Assembly: GCF_004403065.1 (NCBI RefSeq)
Contig: NZ_SOHA01000028.1
Coordinates: forward strand, 102,298-166,297
DNA from: Cryobacterium cryoconiti
Lineage (GTDB): Bacteria > Actinomycetota > Actinomycetes > Actinomycetales > Microbacteriaceae
Length of the DNA stretch: 64,000 bases
Direction of reading: 5' to 3'
Part shown: piece after piece, positions 35,968 through 45,512 of the stretch
How the letters are laid out: every line of letters begins with the position of its first letter
How positions within the stretch are numbered: position 1 is the stretch's first letter
Position numbers and translations under genes: made by a program
The notes under the pieces: model-generated
Told to the model about the DNA's origin: nothing
Seen by the model: the letters and a program-made list of their open reading frames with translations, nothing else
The model's database searches: none

Positions 35968-36028
35968 CGCGAGAGCGCAAAATGTGCCCCTTCGGCGCCG
36001 ACGAAAGGGCACATTTTGCGCTCTCGCG
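35968..36028. repeat. Palindrome B1 between convergent murB and the gene at 36050
   Basis: Perfect 22-bp arms (35968-35989 and 36007-36028, containing GAGCGCAAAATGTGCCC) with a 17-nt loop, 33 nt after murB. A CTC-rich run precedes it. B2 at 61796-61856 has the same arm and loop lengths. Confidence 0.92.
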
Positions 36029-36049
36029 AGCTTGGAAGCCCTCGGGGCT

Positions 36050-36802
36050 TCAGGGGGCTCGGCGGAGGGCGGCGATGATGCCGACGACGATCAGAAGCAG
36101 CCCGATCAGGATCACGCCCCCGAGCAGCCAGAGCGTGGGGTCGGCGGGCGTGGGCACCAGCACACCGAGGAGCACGTAGCCTGCCAGCGAGAGCAGAATG
36201 ACACCCCAGACGATGGTGCCGAAGAGAGGCCGGCTGCGGGGTCTGACGGATGCCGCGGGCAGCGCCGGCTCCGGGGCGAGGTACGTCGGCGGTGCGGGGG
36301 CGAGCGGCGGCGGCGTCACCGGGGCCAGGTACGGCGGTTCGGGGGGAAAATACGCCGGGGGTTCGGGCGCGAGCAGCGGCGATTCAGGGGTGAGGGAGCC
36401 CATCGACTCGGTGTCGGCATGGTGGGACACCGTGGGCCCGCCGGGCCCGCCGTGCGTCGGGTCGGTGTCGTCGGGGTCGTCCGAGCCGCCGGTGGCCTCC
36501 ATGGAATACTCCGGGATGGGGCTCGGATAGGCGACCGTGTGGTCCGCGGCGGAGTCGGCGGTCTCCACCTCGATCTCGGGACCTGCAGCGCCCGGCCCCT
36601 CGCCTTCTGAGGGTGCTGGGCCGGGTGCCGCCGTCACGGCGATGACGGAGGTGATGGCGTCCGCGAACCGGTCGTCGACCGGGGGGTTGGGTACACCGTC
36701 CGGAAGCTGCGGTTCCAGGATCGGTTTCCGGGTCGGAGGCTGCTCCGGTTCCGACTCCGGTTCCGGAGCCGGTTGCTCGGTCGGGTCGGGGGCCGCGGTC
36801 AT
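36050..36802 (-). CDS. Pro/Glu-rich membrane protein coupled to the PspC-domain gene
   Basis: 250 residues from the ATG at 36802, overlapping the stop of the upstream gene (ATGA). The first 170 residues are disordered and rich in Pro, Glu and Ser, with short PPEPPYLAP/PPTYLAPEP repeats. Two hydrophobic segments close the protein (TIVWGVILLSLAGYVLLGVL and LWLLGGVILIGLLLIVVGII). I do not recognise a family. Coupling to the PspC/LiaF-like protein suggests a joint role in envelope stress sensing, which is inference. Confidence 0.8.
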   Translation of the reverse strand: MTAAPDPTEQPAPEPESEPEQPPTRKPILEPQLPDGVPNPPVDDRFADAITSVIAVTAAPGPAPSEGEGPGAAGPEIEVETADSAADHTVAYPSPIPEYSMEATGGSDDPDDTDPTHGGPGGPTVSHHADTESMGSLTPESPLLAPEPPAYFPPEPPYLAPVTPPPLAPAPPTYLAPEPALPAASVRPRSRPLFGTIVWGVILLSLAGYVLLGVLVPTPADPTLWLLGGVILIGLLLIVVGIIAALRRAP

Positions 36803-38139
36803 GAGGATTCCAGACGGGCCGGGGCGATGACGGTGACCTGGCCGAGGGCCGTCCAGACCCGGATGCGGGTCACGGTTCGGGCGTCGTCGTCGTTGAAGGT
36901 GTGCACATCGCGGAAGAAGATGCCGCCCCGCTCGGCAGCGGCGGCGTCGCCGACGTAGTCGATCCCGCCGATCAGCGCGGTCGTCTCCACCTGCACCGGC
37001 CGGTCGCTCGGCAGGATCAGCTCGGTGACGCCGACGCCCATCCACACGTCAATGGTGCGTTCTGCGGCGCCGGCGGCATCCAGGGCGGTGAGATCGAGGG
37101 TTGCCCGGCCGGCCAGAACGGCGTAACCGGGGGGCGTGGAGGCGGCGTCGGCGCTGACGGTCCAGACCGGCGCGCCAATCGGGAAGAACGCGGTGCCGCT
37201 GGGAAACAGGCCCAGGAAGACGAGCGCGACGGCCGTGAGAAAGGCGAACCCGCCCACGGCACCGCTCTGTTTGCCGCGGATGCCCGACACGATGACGCCG
37301 AGGGCGAGCACGCCCAGCGTGACGGACAGGCCCACCAGCAGCGCGGCATCCGACCAGTCGCCGCCGGACCACAGAGCGGCGGCGACGGCTCCGCACAGCA
37401 GTGCCAGGCCGAGCACGATCGCGCTGAAGCCGGCACCGGGCCGGCGGTCGCGCCACGACCCGCGCCCGGGAGGAGGGCCCGTGGGTGCGGCACCGGCTGT
37501 CCCGGCGAGGCCCGGAGAGCCGACGAAGCCGCCGGTGCCGACCGTACTCCCGGTGGGGTCGAAGGCGCGGGCGGCCGGGCCGGTCACGGGGCGCCCGGCG
37601 CCGGATGCGGCGGCACTGAGGACGGCGCCGGCCGGAGTCGCCGTGCGTCGCGCCAGGAAGACGACGAGCCAGATGATCCCGATGGTCACAGCCACGCTCC
37701 AGCCGACCGCGAGGGTGGTTGCCAGCCAGTCGGGCAACCCTGCCGGCGGGGCCTGCCACCACAGGTTGCGCGTATACGAGGCGAAGCTGAGGGCCGCCAG
37801 CGCGACGATCCCGATCATGGCGGGCTCGAAGACGCCGCGCACGGCCTGCTCGGCATGGATACGCCCGGTCGCGTCGGGCAGCAGCGCCCAGCCGACCGCA
37901 TAGGCGAAGAGGACCGGGCCGCCGAGCACGCCCAGCACGATCGTCACCACGCGCACGAGAGTGGGGTTCAGCCCGGCCCGCAGCGCCACGCCGCCGCAGA
38001 CCCCGGCCAGCCAGCGGTCAGTGCCGCGCACGATCCCCGTGGTGCGCATGGCCGCGAAGAAGTCGTTGCCGCGGCCGGGCCCAGGGCCTGCCGGGCCCGA
38101 CCGCGGCGTCGTCGTCTGACTGTCGGGAGGGTCGGTCAT
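36799..38139 (-). CDS. PspC-domain membrane protein with LiaF-like C-terminus
   Basis: 446 residues from the ATG at 38139. The PspC domain opens with VRGTDRWLAGVCGGVALRAG (about 36-55) and continues into a transmembrane helix. Several further helices follow in two groups (about 115-190 and 235-330), separated by a Gly/Pro linker. The C-terminal 100 residues (WMGVGVTELILPSDRPVQV and RIRVWTALGQVTVI) match the cell-wall-active-antibiotic response domain of LiaF. Such proteins usually tune an envelope-stress two-component system, but none lies beside it here. Confidence 0.87.
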   Translation of the reverse strand: MTDPPDSQTTTPRSGPAGPGPGRGNDFFAAMRTTGIVRGTDRWLAGVCGGVALRAGLNPTLVRVVTIVLGVLGGPVLFAYAVGWALLPDATGRIHAEQAVRGVFEPAMIGIVALAALSFASYTRNLWWQAPPAGLPDWLATTLAVGWSVAVTIGIIWLVVFLARRTATPAGAVLSAAASGAGRPVTGPAARAFDPTGSTVGTGGFVGSPGLAGTAGAAPTGPPPGRGSWRDRRPGAGFSAIVLGLALLCGAVAAALWSGGDWSDAALLVGLSVTLGVLALGVIVSGIRGKQSGAVGGFAFLTAVALVFLGLFPSGTAFFPIGAPVWTVSADAASTPPGYAVLAGRATLDLTALDAAGAAERTIDVWMGVGVTELILPSDRPVQVETTALIGGIDYVGDAAAAERGGIFFRDVHTFNDDDARTVTRIRVWTALGQVTVIAPARLESS

Positions 38140-38145
38140 CCTGAC

Positions 38146-38151
38146 AGTGTG
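38146..38151 (-). promoter_or_regulatory. Possible -10 box of a leaderless PspC-gene promoter
   Basis: CACACT on the minus strand, 6 nt before the ATG at 38139; the first base departs from TANNNT. Confidence 0.35.
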
Positions 38152-38229
38152 CCCGCGGTGCACCGCACCGACAATCCCGGGCGACGCCGGGCCCGGTCGA
38201 GCCGGCCACGGATGCCCCGGGCCGGGCGC

Positions 38230-39153
38230 CTAGGTGTCCTTGCGGATCCAGCGGAATGTGACCCGGCTGAGCACGAGTCCCACCACCAGCCAGATGGCCA
38301 GATTCAGCGCGATCAGCGGAAATTCCCAGGCGCCGGTCTGCTCCAGGCTGGCGAAGCTGTCGGGCAGGAACACGCCGCGCATGCCCTGCGCCATCCACTT
38401 CAGCGGGAACACGCTGGCGAGATTCTGCATCCATTCAGGCAGCACGTAGAACTGCAGGTAGACGCCTGAGATGAACTGCAGGATCAGCACGATGGGGATG
38501 ATCACGGCGGTCGCGCTCTTGCCCGAGCGAGGCAGAGCGGAAAGGGCGATGCCGAGGAACGCACTCGTGATGACGCCCAGCAGGAACACCCAGGCGAAGG
38601 TCAGCCACTTCTCCGGCTCGGTCGGCAGGTCGATGCCGAGCAGCACGCGGGCCACCAGGATCAGCAGGGCTGCCTGGAAGATTCCGGTGACCAGAACCTG
38701 ACCGATCTTGCCCATGAAGTAGCTCAGCGGTGAGAGCGGGGTGCCGCCGAGTCGCTTGAGTGTGCCGTCGCCCTTCTCCCCGGCGATGTCCACGGCGAGG
38801 TTCTGCACCCCCGAGAGCAGCATCCCCGCGGCGAGCATGCCGGGCAGGTAGTAGGCACCCACACTGATGCCGCCGGAGCCGTCCGGTGCGGTGCCGATGT
38901 TGCCGGAGGCGCCGAACGCGGCCGTGAAGATGGCCAGCATGATGAACGGGAACAGGAAGGTGAAGAACACGCTGTCCGTGGTTCGGAAGTACATCCGGGT
39001 CTCGTAGCCGACCCGGGAGAGGCCGATTCGCAGCACGCTGAGCCCCCCGGTGCGGGGACGCGGGCTCTCGGCGCTGGCCGCGGTGCTCGCCGCGGCGGTT
39101 GCTCTGGCGCTCGCCGCGGTGCGGGAGTCTGTTCCGGGAATGCCGTTGCTCAT
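38230..39153 (-). CDS. ABC-2 type transporter permease
   Basis: 307 residues, Ala/Ser-rich N-terminus, then six helices: FFTFLFPFIMLAIFTAAFGA, a GAYYLPGMLAAGMLLSG segment, the IAGEKGDGTLKRLGGTPLS coupling region, and later helices ending WLVVGLVLSRVTF. This is the DrrB/YadH-like layout of exporters for drugs or lipids. It overlaps the ATPase gene by 4 bp, so the two form a transporter pair. Confidence 0.92.
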   Translation of the reverse strand: MSNGIPGTDSRTAASARATAAASTAASAESPRPRTGGLSVLRIGLSRVGYETRMYFRTTDSVFFTFLFPFIMLAIFTAAFGASGNIGTAPDGSGGISVGAYYLPGMLAAGMLLSGVQNLAVDIAGEKGDGTLKRLGGTPLSPLSYFMGKIGQVLVTGIFQAALLILVARVLLGIDLPTEPEKWLTFAWVFLLGVITSAFLGIALSALPRSGKSATAVIIPIVLILQFISGVYLQFYVLPEWMQNLASVFPLKWMAQGMRGVFLPDSFASLEQTGAWEFPLIALNLAIWLVVGLVLSRVTFRWIRKDT

Positions 39154-40055
39154 GCGAGCACCTCCGTGTCGTCCTCGAGGGAGTCTGCCGCGTCGTTCGA
39201 CGGCCGGCTGCCACGCACCAGGCCGAGGTAGATGTCCTCCAGGCTGGGCCGGATCACCTCGAGATCGGCGGGTTCACCGCCGGATGCCGCCCCGAGCTCC
39301 GCCACGAGTCGCGCCGGTTCCTGCGTGCGCTTTTCCTGGAGCCGGCCGGAGGCGTCGCGCCAGCGCACGAGCGGCACCCGGGCATCCGTGCCGCCGATCT
39401 CGCCGATGGCGCCGATGTCGATCAGGAGGCCGTCGTTGATCACGCCCGCCCGGTCACCGAGCTGGGCGGCCTCGTCGAGGTAATGCGTGGTGAGAAGGAT
39501 GGTCGTGCCCTCGGCCTTGAGGCGGCGCACGAGGTCCCAGAACTGGTGCCGCGCCTCGGGGTCGAAGCCCGTGGTGGGCTCGTCCAGGAACAGGAGTTCC
39601 GGGCGGCCGATGATGCCCAGCGCCACGTCGACGCGGCGGCGCTGCCCGCCGGAGAGTTTGCTGATGCGGGTCTTCGCCTTCGCCTCCAGCCCTACGGCCT
39701 CGATCACCTCGGCCACGCGGCGCGGCCGGGGGTACAGGCCGGCGAAGTGGGTGAGCTGCTCGGTGACGGTGACGTTGCCGCTCTCCCCGGTGGACTGCAG
39801 CACGATGCCGAGGCGCGACTTCCAGGCCAGGCCGCCGCGTTGCGGATCGACCCCGAGCACGCTGACCTCGCCGGAGCTGCGGTCGCGGTATCCCTCGAGG
39901 ATCTCGATCGCGGTGCTCTTGCCTGCCCCATTCGGGCCGAGCAGGGCGAAGGTCTCACCGGCCTCGATGTCGAAGCTGATGCCGCGAACCGCCTCGAAGT
40001 TTCCGTAGGACTTGCGCAGGTCGCGCACACGCACGACCGGGGAGGAATGTTCCAT
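39150..40055 (-). CDS. ABC transporter ATP-binding protein (DrrA-like)
   Basis: 301 residues. Walker A LLGPNGAGKSTAIE (about 38-51), Q-loop VLQSTGESGNVTV, signature LSGGQRRRVDVALG, Walker B LLFLDEPTTGFDPEA and the switch His in LLTTHYLDEAAQ are all intact. The C-terminal regulatory tail includes RPSLEDIYLGLV, usual in DrrA-type exporters. It drives the permease at 38230. Substrate unknown. Confidence 0.94.
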   Translation of the reverse strand: MEHSSPVVRVRDLRKSYGNFEAVRGISFDIEAGETFALLGPNGAGKSTAIEILEGYRDRSSGEVSVLGVDPQRGGLAWKSRLGIVLQSTGESGNVTVTEQLTHFAGLYPRPRRVAEVIEAVGLEAKAKTRISKLSGGQRRRVDVALGIIGRPELLFLDEPTTGFDPEARHQFWDLVRRLKAEGTTILLTTHYLDEAAQLGDRAGVINDGLLIDIGAIGEIGGTDARVPLVRWRDASGRLQEKRTQEPARLVAELGAASGGEPADLEVIRPSLEDIYLGLVRGSRPSNDAADSLEDDTEVLA

Positions 40056-40100
40056 GAGAGAAGGGTCGCATGCCCAGCTCCCCGGAGGAAGCGTCGCGCG

Positions 40101-40158
40101 CGAAACGACGACTTTGAGGGGTGCAGGCCCGCCTGCACCCCTCAAAGTCGTCGTTTCG
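40101..40158. repeat. Palindrome D2, overlapping the 3' end of the PD-(D/E)XK-like gene
   Basis: Perfect 27-bp arms (40101-40127 and 40132-40158, core GACTTTGAGGGGTGCAGG) with a 4-nt loop. The right arm supplies the last codons (PPKRRL) and the TGA stop of the minus-strand gene at 40142. Confidence 0.92.
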
Positions 40159-41080
40159 GCGGCCGGAGCTGACCGGTCCAGCCCCGACGGCGCAGGTTGG
40201 CGGCAATGCGCCCGGCCAGGGCGGCCTCGTGGTGCAGATCGTCGGCGTTGACCCGGGTGACGTGGAGGCCCTCCGCCTCGACATCGGCCGTTCGGGTGAG
40301 GTCGCGGCGCCAATGGGCCAAGTCGGTTCGGTGATGGTCGCCCTCATACTCGACCAGTTCGCCGTAGTCCCGGAAATACAGGTCTGCGCGTGCGATCAGG
40401 CGGCCATGCCGGTCATGGATGGGATGGTTGACCAGAGGCTTCGGCAGCCCGTGCGTGACGGTGATGACCCGCACCTCCGACTCCGGCGGCGATTCGGCCC
40501 GGTCGCTGAGCAGCGGCAGCGCCTGGCGCAGCAGAGCGTGCCCCCGTCGACCGGCGTGCCACTCGACGGCCCCGGCGAGCTCCTGCAGGGTGACGAGCGG
40601 CATCCGCCTGTGGATCAGGTAGTCACCGGCTGCCACGAGCTGGCGCAGGGTGAGGACCGTCGCCAGATCGCACCAGGTGCGCGCCGGGCTGGTGACCGGC
40701 AGGCCGTGCCAGAGCCGCAGATCGGTGCGGTCAAGTCGGAGGGAGTGCCCGACGATGCCGTTGCTGCGCAGGGAACGGTCTGGAGCGGCGACGCCGATGT
40801 GCACCTCGTCCCGCTCCGACAGCGGGAGCGGCACGGGGATGCCGATGATCAGCGCGGCTGTGTGATGGCTGAAGAAGGCGCCGGGAGGCATCCGTCGCAG
40901 AATTGCGTTGCACCGCTCGAGCGTGGTCAGGGCACCGGATGCGACGACGCGGATTCCCCAGAACGGCCGAGCCAGGTCCGTGGCCCGCATTCGATCCCGC
41001 GAGAGGCCCCCGCGCAGGCCGTCGCCCACGCGGAAGGCGCCGGCATCGAGCGGCGGAGGTAGAGGCGAGCGCGCGGTCAC
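40142..41080 (-). CDS. PD-(D/E)XK endonuclease-like protein (DUF559 type)
   Basis: 312 residues from the GTG at 41080. The N-terminal half (FFSHHTAALIIGIPVPLP, then LPVTSPARTWCDLATVL) resembles the winged-helix region of actinobacterial AbiEi-like/DUF559 proteins. The C-terminal half has the nuclease-like series SEVRVITV (Glu), ARADLYFRDYGELVEYEG (Asp and ExE) and HHRTDLAHWRRD, as in Vsr-like PD-(D/E)XK folds. Such genes are common, variable and uncharacterised in actinobacteria. Here it is bracketed by palindromes D2 (sharing its stop) and D3. A toxin, repair or mobility role is speculation. Confidence 0.78.
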   Translation of the reverse strand: MTARSPLPPPLDAGAFRVGDGLRGGLSRDRMRATDLARPFWGIRVVASGALTTLERCNAILRRMPPGAFFSHHTAALIIGIPVPLPLSERDEVHIGVAAPDRSLRSNGIVGHSLRLDRTDLRLWHGLPVTSPARTWCDLATVLTLRQLVAAGDYLIHRRMPLVTLQELAGAVEWHAGRRGHALLRQALPLLSDRAESPPESEVRVITVTHGLPKPLVNHPIHDRHGRLIARADLYFRDYGELVEYEGDHHRTDLAHWRRDLTRTADVEAEGLHVTRVNADDLHHEAALAGRIAANLRRRGWTGQLRPPKRRL

Positions 41081-41137
41081 GCCTCGAGGTTGCCCTATCG
41101 GTGCCGACGGCGCCGGAGATTGTGCACAGGCACCGCC

Positions 41138-41193
41138 GAACCGCCAAGAGTGGGGGGTTGAGAGAGCTTCTGACCCCTCAAAGCTGTCGGTTC
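41138..41193. repeat. Palindrome D3, degenerate copy
   Basis: The right arm (41173-41193, ACCCCTCAAAGCTGTCGGTTC) matches the D1 right arm except at two positions and continues alike for several bases. The left arm (41138-41158) has lost several pairs. The 14-nt loop has the D1 loop length. It ends 15 nt from the aminotransferase stop codon. Confidence 0.75.
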
Positions 41194-41207
41194 ACCGGCG
41201 CGCGCCG

Positions 41208-42410
41208 CTAGGCGAAGAGGCGCTGCAGGCGCTGCACACCCTCGAGCAGGGCGGCGTCGCCGAGCGCGTAGGAGAAGCGCAGGTAGCCGCTGGGGCCGAA
41301 CGCCTCGCCGGGTACGACGGCAACCTCGGCCTGGTCCAGGATGAGGTCGGCCAGCTCCAGGGAAGTGGTCGGGGTGACGCCGCCCCAGGTGCGTCCGAGC
41401 AGGCCGGTGACGTCGGGGTAGACGTAGAACGCGCCCTGCGGCGTCGGGGCGACGATGCCGGGGATCTTGTTCAGCTCGGCGACGATGACCTGGCGGCGAC
41501 GGTCGAAGGCGTCACGCATGGCGATCGCGGCATCCTGAGGCCCGTTCAGGGCGGCGATGCCCGCGCGCTGGGAGATGTTCGACACATTCGAGGACAGGTG
41601 CGACTGCAGGTTGGCGGCGGCCTTCATCGCGTCCTGCGGGCCGACCATCCAGCCCAGGCGCCAGCCGGTCATGGCGTAGGTCTTGGCGACGCCGTTGACC
41701 AGGATGGTGCGGTCCGCCAGTGCGGGCACGGCCTCCACGATCGAGGTGGCGCGCACGCCGTCATACGTCAGGTTCTGGTAGATCTCGTCGCTGATGATCC
41801 AGAGGCCGTGCTCCTCGGCCCAGTCGCCGATGGCCTTGGTCTGCTCGGGTGAGTACACGGAACCGGTGGGGTTGGACGGGGACACGAACAGCAGCACCTT
41901 GGTGCGGGGCGTGAGAGCAGCCTCGAGCTGCTCGACGGTGACGAGGTAGTTCTGGTCGCTGCCGGCGAAGACGTCGACCTGCACGCCGCCGGCCAGGCGG
42001 ATGGACTCCGGGTAGGTGGTCCAGTACGGGGTGGGAACGAGGACCTCGTCGCCTGGGTCGAGCAGCGTGGCGAAGGCCTGGTAGACGGCCTGCTTGCCTC
42101 CGTTGGTGACGACGACCTGGCTGGGGGAGATCTGGAGGCCGCTGTCGCGGAGGGTCTTGGCCGCGATGGCCTCGCGCAGGTCGGGGAGCCCGGCCGCCGG
42201 TGTGTACCGGTGGTTCTTCGGGTCGCGCACGGCGACGAGGGCCGCCTCGACGATGTGCTCAGGGGTGGGGAAGTCAGGCTCGCCCGCGGCGAAACTGATG
42301 ACCGGCCGGCCAGCGGCCTGCAGGGACTTGGCCTTGCCGTCCACCTTGAGGGTTGCCGACTCCGCAATGGAGCCGATACGGGTAGAGATTCGCTTCAGTT
42401 CGTGGGCCAC
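41208..42410 (-). CDS. aspC: Pyridoxal-phosphate aminotransferase, aspartate aminotransferase type
   Basis: 400 residues from the GTG at 42410, set by TATGCT 6 nt upstream. Class I/II fold type I enzyme: [15 protein letters not shown] near the N-terminus, [29 protein letters not shown], and the Schiff-base Lys in [17 protein letters not shown]. The C-terminal Arg is in GYLRFSYAL. Substrates are most likely aspartate/2-oxoglutarate (type Ib) or prephenate; sequence alone does not separate them. Confidence 0.93.
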   Translation of the reverse strand: MAHELKRISTRIGSIAESATLKVDGKAKSLQAAGRPVISFAAGEPDFPTPEHIVEAALVAVRDPKNHRYTPAAGLPDLREAIAAKTLRDSGLQISPSQVVVTNGGKQAVYQAFATLLDPGDEVLVPTPYWTTYPESIRLAGGVQVDVFAGSDQNYLVTVEQLEAALTPRTKVLLFVSPSNPTGSVYSPEQTKAIGDWAEEHGLWIISDEIYQNLTYDGVRATSIVEAVPALADRTILVNGVAKTYAMTGWRLGWMVGPQDAMKAAANLQSHLSSNVSNISQRAGIAALNGPQDAAIAMRDAFDRRRQVIVAELNKIPGIVAPTPQGAFYVYPDVTGLLGRTWGGVTPTTSLELADLILDQAEVAVVPGEAFGPSGYLRFSYALGDAALLEGVQRLQRLFA

Positions 42411-42416
42411 GCTTCG

Positions 42417-42422
42417 AGCATA
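42417..42422 (-). promoter_or_regulatory. -10 box of a leaderless aminotransferase promoter
   Basis: TATGCT on the minus strand, 6 nt before the GTG at 42410. Confidence 0.6.
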
Positions 42423-42581
42423 CGGGGCATCCTCACTTTGGTGGGGCTGCCCCAGCTTTACAGTGGCCGTCCCGTGACCTAGACTCGATGAGGTAATTGA
42501 ATTCTGCCATGCTTTTTTGCGCCCGCTTTGTGGTTCATTTTCGGGGAGTGTGCACGACGAGGTAGTCTGAATTCGTTCCAT

Positions 42582-42654
42582 AGGGTGGTGGCTCAATTGG
42601 TAGAGCAGCGGTCTCCAAAACCGCAGGTTGCAGGTTCGAGTCCTGTCCGCCCTG
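42582..42654 (+). tRNA. tRNA-Trp (CCA)
   Basis: Acceptor AGGGTGG/CCGCCCT, anticodon CCA at 42615-42617 in CTCCAAA, T-loop GGTTCGAGTCC. Discriminator G. Its place immediately before secE is the conserved actinobacterial arrangement. Confidence 0.97.
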
Positions 42655-42696
42655 CAAGTCGGTGGCATTCCGTCGGCACATGAAAGGTGTAATCAG

Positions 42697-42972
42697 GTGG
42701 CCCGAAAAGTTGTCGACGAACCCAGTGAGGAAATCGTCGCGAACGCGAAAATTGCGCGCGATTCCAAGCGCGGTCCTTTCGCTCGGATGTCCCTGTTCAT
42801 CCAGCAGGTCATGGCGGAACTCCGCAAGGTCGTCACTCCCACCCGCAAGGAGCTCCTGAGCTACACGGGAGTCGTGCTGGTTTTCGTCATCATCATGATG
42901 GTCATCGTTTCCGCCTTCGACTGGGTGTTCGCACTCGCCGTCACCTATGTGTTCGGAACGCCGGGCGGATAA
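42697..42972 (+). CDS. secE: Preprotein translocase subunit SecE
   Basis: 91 residues from GTG at 42697 (GAAAGG upstream). A charged N-terminus, then the conserved amphipathic segment FIQQVMAELRKVVTPTRKEL and a single transmembrane helix VVLVFVIIMMVIVSAFDWV. Single-helix SecE, as usual outside enterobacteria; it clamps SecY in the membrane. Located between tRNA-Trp and nusG. Confidence 0.96.
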   Translation: MARKVVDEPSEEIVANAKIARDSKRGPFARMSLFIQQVMAELRKVVTPTRKELLSYTGVVLVFVIIMMVIVSAFDWVFALAVTYVFGTPGG

Positions 42973-43060
42973 CTCAGCTGCCGTAGCCGGGTCGCATCGA
43001 GCGATCATGGCCACGCACCAGTGAAGAAGAGTCACTGCAAAATTCATGGCAAACGCTGTC

Positions 43061-43081
43061 TGGGCCACGAATTCGTGCCCA
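43061..43081. promoter_or_regulatory. Palindrome in the nusG leader
   Basis: A perfect 12-bp palindrome CACGAATTCGTG at 43066-43077 flanked by TGGG/CCCA with one extra base, 26 nt before the nusG start. It could be a protein site or a leader hairpin. Confidence 0.35.
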
Positions 43082-43106
43082 TGCAATAGAAAAGGATTGA
43101 AATTTA

Positions 43107-44084
43107 GTGACTGACACGAATCGCGACGACGTCGACTGGGCCACCGCCGCCGAGCAGTCCTCCACCGAGGACGAGGCGCAGGAGGGCAACACCCTCGCCG
43201 CCGACGAAGACTCCGTAGAGGCCGCCGAGCAGGTCGCCGTGCACGTGTTCGATCCGAGCGTGGGCGTGGAAGTCAACCTCGACGCCGCGCTCGACGCGCT
43301 GGCCGAGACCGCTGACCCGGCCGCTGACGCACTCGTCGACGACGCCCTCGACATCGACTCCGCCGACGAGGCCGAGGCCGCCGTCGAAGCCGTTGAAGGC
43401 GAAGAGGCAGCCGATGCCGCCGAGGCAACGGATGCCGCGGCCGAGCCCGCCGAAGACGAGACCCCCGAAGACCCCTACGAAGAATTCCGCAAGGAACTGC
43501 GCTTCCAGCCCGGCAAGTGGTTCGTCATCCACTCCTACGCCGGCTTCGAGCGCCGTGTGAAGTCGAACATCGAGAACCGCAAGCAGTCCATGGCCATGGA
43601 AGATTTCATCTACCAGGTCGAGGTTCCGATGGAAGACGTCGTCGAGATCAAGAATGGCCAGCGCAAGATGGTCACCCGCGTGCGCATCCCCGGCTACGTG
43701 CTGGTGCGCATGGACCTCAACGAAGACAGCTGGTCCGTGGTGCGTCACACGCCCGGCGTCACCGGCTTCGTGGGCAACGCGCACAACCCCACGCCGCTGC
43801 GCTTCGAGGAAGCTTTCGGCATGCTGAAGAGCCTCGTCGAGATTCAGGACGTCCCCACCGCCAAGACCGGCGGCCACGGCGGCAAGGTTCCGACCCGCGC
43901 CCTCCCGGCCGAGATCGACTACGAGATCGGCGAGACGATCACGATCAAGGAAGGCTCGTTCGCTGGCCTGCCCGGATCGATCAGCGAGATCAAGGCGGAG
44001 AGCGGCAAGCTCATCGTGCTGGTTTCCCTCTTCGAGCGCGAGACCCCGGTGGAGCTCAGCTTCGACCAGGTCACCAAGCTCTAG
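43107..44084 (+). CDS. nusG: Transcription termination/antitermination protein NusG
   Basis: 325 residues from GTG at 43107 with AAAGGA upstream. The first 125 residues are a highly acidic, Ala-rich extension ([20 protein letters not shown]), absent from E. coli NusG and typical of actinobacteria. The NGN domain follows ([19 protein letters not shown] to [25 protein letters not shown]) and the KOW domain ([29 protein letters not shown]). Binds RNA polymerase and Rho or ribosomal S10. Confidence 0.97.
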   Translation: MTDTNRDDVDWATAAEQSSTEDEAQEGNTLAADEDSVEAAEQVAVHVFDPSVGVEVNLDAALDALAETADPAADALVDDALDIDSADEAEAAVEAVEGEEAADAAEATDAAAEPAEDETPEDPYEEFRKELRFQPGKWFVIHSYAGFERRVKSNIENRKQSMAMEDFIYQVEVPMEDVVEIKNGQRKMVTRVRIPGYVLVRMDLNEDSWSVVRHTPGVTGFVGNAHNPTPLRFEEAFGMLKSLVEIQDVPTAKTGGHGGKVPTRALPAEIDYEIGETITIKEGSFAGLPGSISEIKAESGKLIVLVSLFERETPVELSFDQVTKL

Positions 44085-44202
44085 ACCGCCCAGCACCACA
44101 CGGGTTCGCGCCCGCACCCCACAGATTTAAGTTCACCGGGGCCCGTCCGGGCCACCGGGAGAGCGGCCCTGGCTGCTCGTCATTACAAAGTAAGGAAGAA
44201 CA

Positions 44203-44634
44203 ATGGCACCGAAGAAGAAGGTAACTGGTCTGATCAAGCTTCAGATCAAGGCCGGCGCCGCCAACCCCGCACCGCCCATCGGGCCGGCACTGGGTCAGCA
44301 CGGCGTCAACATCATGGAATTCTGCAAGGCGTACAACGCTCAGACGGAATCCCAGCGCGGCAACGTCATCCCGGTGGAAATCACCGTCTACGACGACCGT
44401 TCATTCACGTTCATCCTGAAGACCCCGCCGGCGGCGGAGCTCATCAAGAAGGCGGCCGGCGTCGCCAAGGGCAGCGGCACCCCGCACACCGTCAAGGTTG
44501 CCAAGCTCACCAAGGCTCAGGTCCGCGAAATCGCCGAGGCCAAGATGGTTGACCTCAACGCCAACGACCTCGACGCAGCGTCGAAGATCATCGCCGGCAC
44601 CGCCCGCTCCATGGGCATCACGGTCGAGGCGTAA
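44203..44634 (+). CDS. rplK: 50S ribosomal protein L11
   Basis: 143 residues, full length. [40 protein letters not shown] and the C-terminal [20 protein letters not shown] are diagnostic. It binds the GTPase-associated 23S rRNA region. AAGGAAG precedes the ATG. The 118-nt gap after nusG contains a GGGCCCGTCCGGGCC hairpin that could be a leader control element. Confidence 0.99.
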   Translation: MAPKKKVTGLIKLQIKAGAANPAPPIGPALGQHGVNIMEFCKAYNAQTESQRGNVIPVEITVYDDRSFTFILKTPPAAELIKKAAGVAKGSGTPHTVKVAKLTKAQVREIAEAKMVDLNANDLDAASKIIAGTARSMGITVEA

Positions 44635-44726
44635 CCACCTCCACCCGGCATCCGCCACCAGCACGACGTGGAAGAGCCCGCCAGGCTCGCACCACACTCT
44701 CAATTTCGTTTTACAGGAGATTCAAC

Positions 44727-45416
44727 ATGGCACAGAAGTCAAAGGCCTACCGGGCCGCGGCCGAGAAGATCGACGCCGACAAGTTCTACACCCCGACCGA
44801 GGCCGTCACCCTGGCCCGGGAGACCGGTTCCGCTAACTTCAACTCGACCGTTGAGGTTGCCCTCAAGCTCGGCGTGGACCCCCGCAAGGCTGACCAGATG
44901 GTTCGCGGTACCGTGATTCTTCCTCACGGCACCGGCCGCACCGCCCGCGTCATCGTCTTCGCAACGGGCCCCGCGGCCGAGGCAGCCATCGCTGCCGGCG
45001 CCGACGAGGTCGGTGGCGACGAGCTCATCGAGAAGGTTGCCGCCGGCTACACCTCGTTCGACTCCGCCGTCTCCACCCCGGAGCTCATGGGCAAAGTCGG
45101 TCGTCTGGGTAAGGTCCTCGGCCCGCGCGGCCTCATGCCGAACCCGAAGACCGGAACCGTGACGCCCGACGTCGCGCGCGCCGTGTCCGACATCAAGGGT
45201 GGAAAGATCGCGTTCCGCGTCGACAAGCACGCCAACGTGCAGTTCGTCGTCGGCAAGGCGTCCTTCACCGCTGAGCAGCTGAACGAGAACATCAGCGCCG
45301 CTCTCGAGGAGATCGTCCGCCTCAAGCCCAGCTCGTCCAAGGGCCGCTACATCATGAAGGGTGCCGTTTCGACCACGTTCGGCCCCGGCATCCAGCTCGA
45401 TGTGAACAGCATCTAG
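44727..45416 (+). CDS. rplA: 50S ribosomal protein L1
   Basis: 229 residues. [46 protein letters not shown] and [19 protein letters not shown] are L1 signatures. Forms the L1 stalk and usually autoregulates the L11-L1 transcript. AGGAGAT precedes the ATG. A strong terminator follows directly, so rplJL is not part of this unit. Confidence 0.99.
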   Translation: MAQKSKAYRAAAEKIDADKFYTPTEAVTLARETGSANFNSTVEVALKLGVDPRKADQMVRGTVILPHGTGRTARVIVFATGPAAEAAIAAGADEVGGDELIEKVAAGYTSFDSAVSTPELMGKVGRLGKVLGPRGLMPNPKTGTVTPDVARAVSDIKGGKIAFRVDKHANVQFVVGKASFTAEQLNENISAALEEIVRLKPSSSKGRYIMKGAVSTTFGPGIQLDVNSI

Positions 45417-45444
45417 TCAGTTTCACTGCGGTTCTGCCGCACCA

Positions 45445-45480
45445 GGAAGGGCCCGTCGCGAGACGGGCCCTTCCTTCGTT
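45445..45480 (+). terminator. Terminator after rplA
   Basis: 13-bp perfect stem GGAAGGGCCCGTC/GACGGGCCCTTCC with a GCGA loop (45445-45474), followed by TTCGTT. It serves rplA and, in the other direction, may also close the convergent permease gene. Confidence 0.92.
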
Positions 45481-45512
45481 AACGCCGGCGGACGCGAGGC
45501 CCGGGCAGGTGC

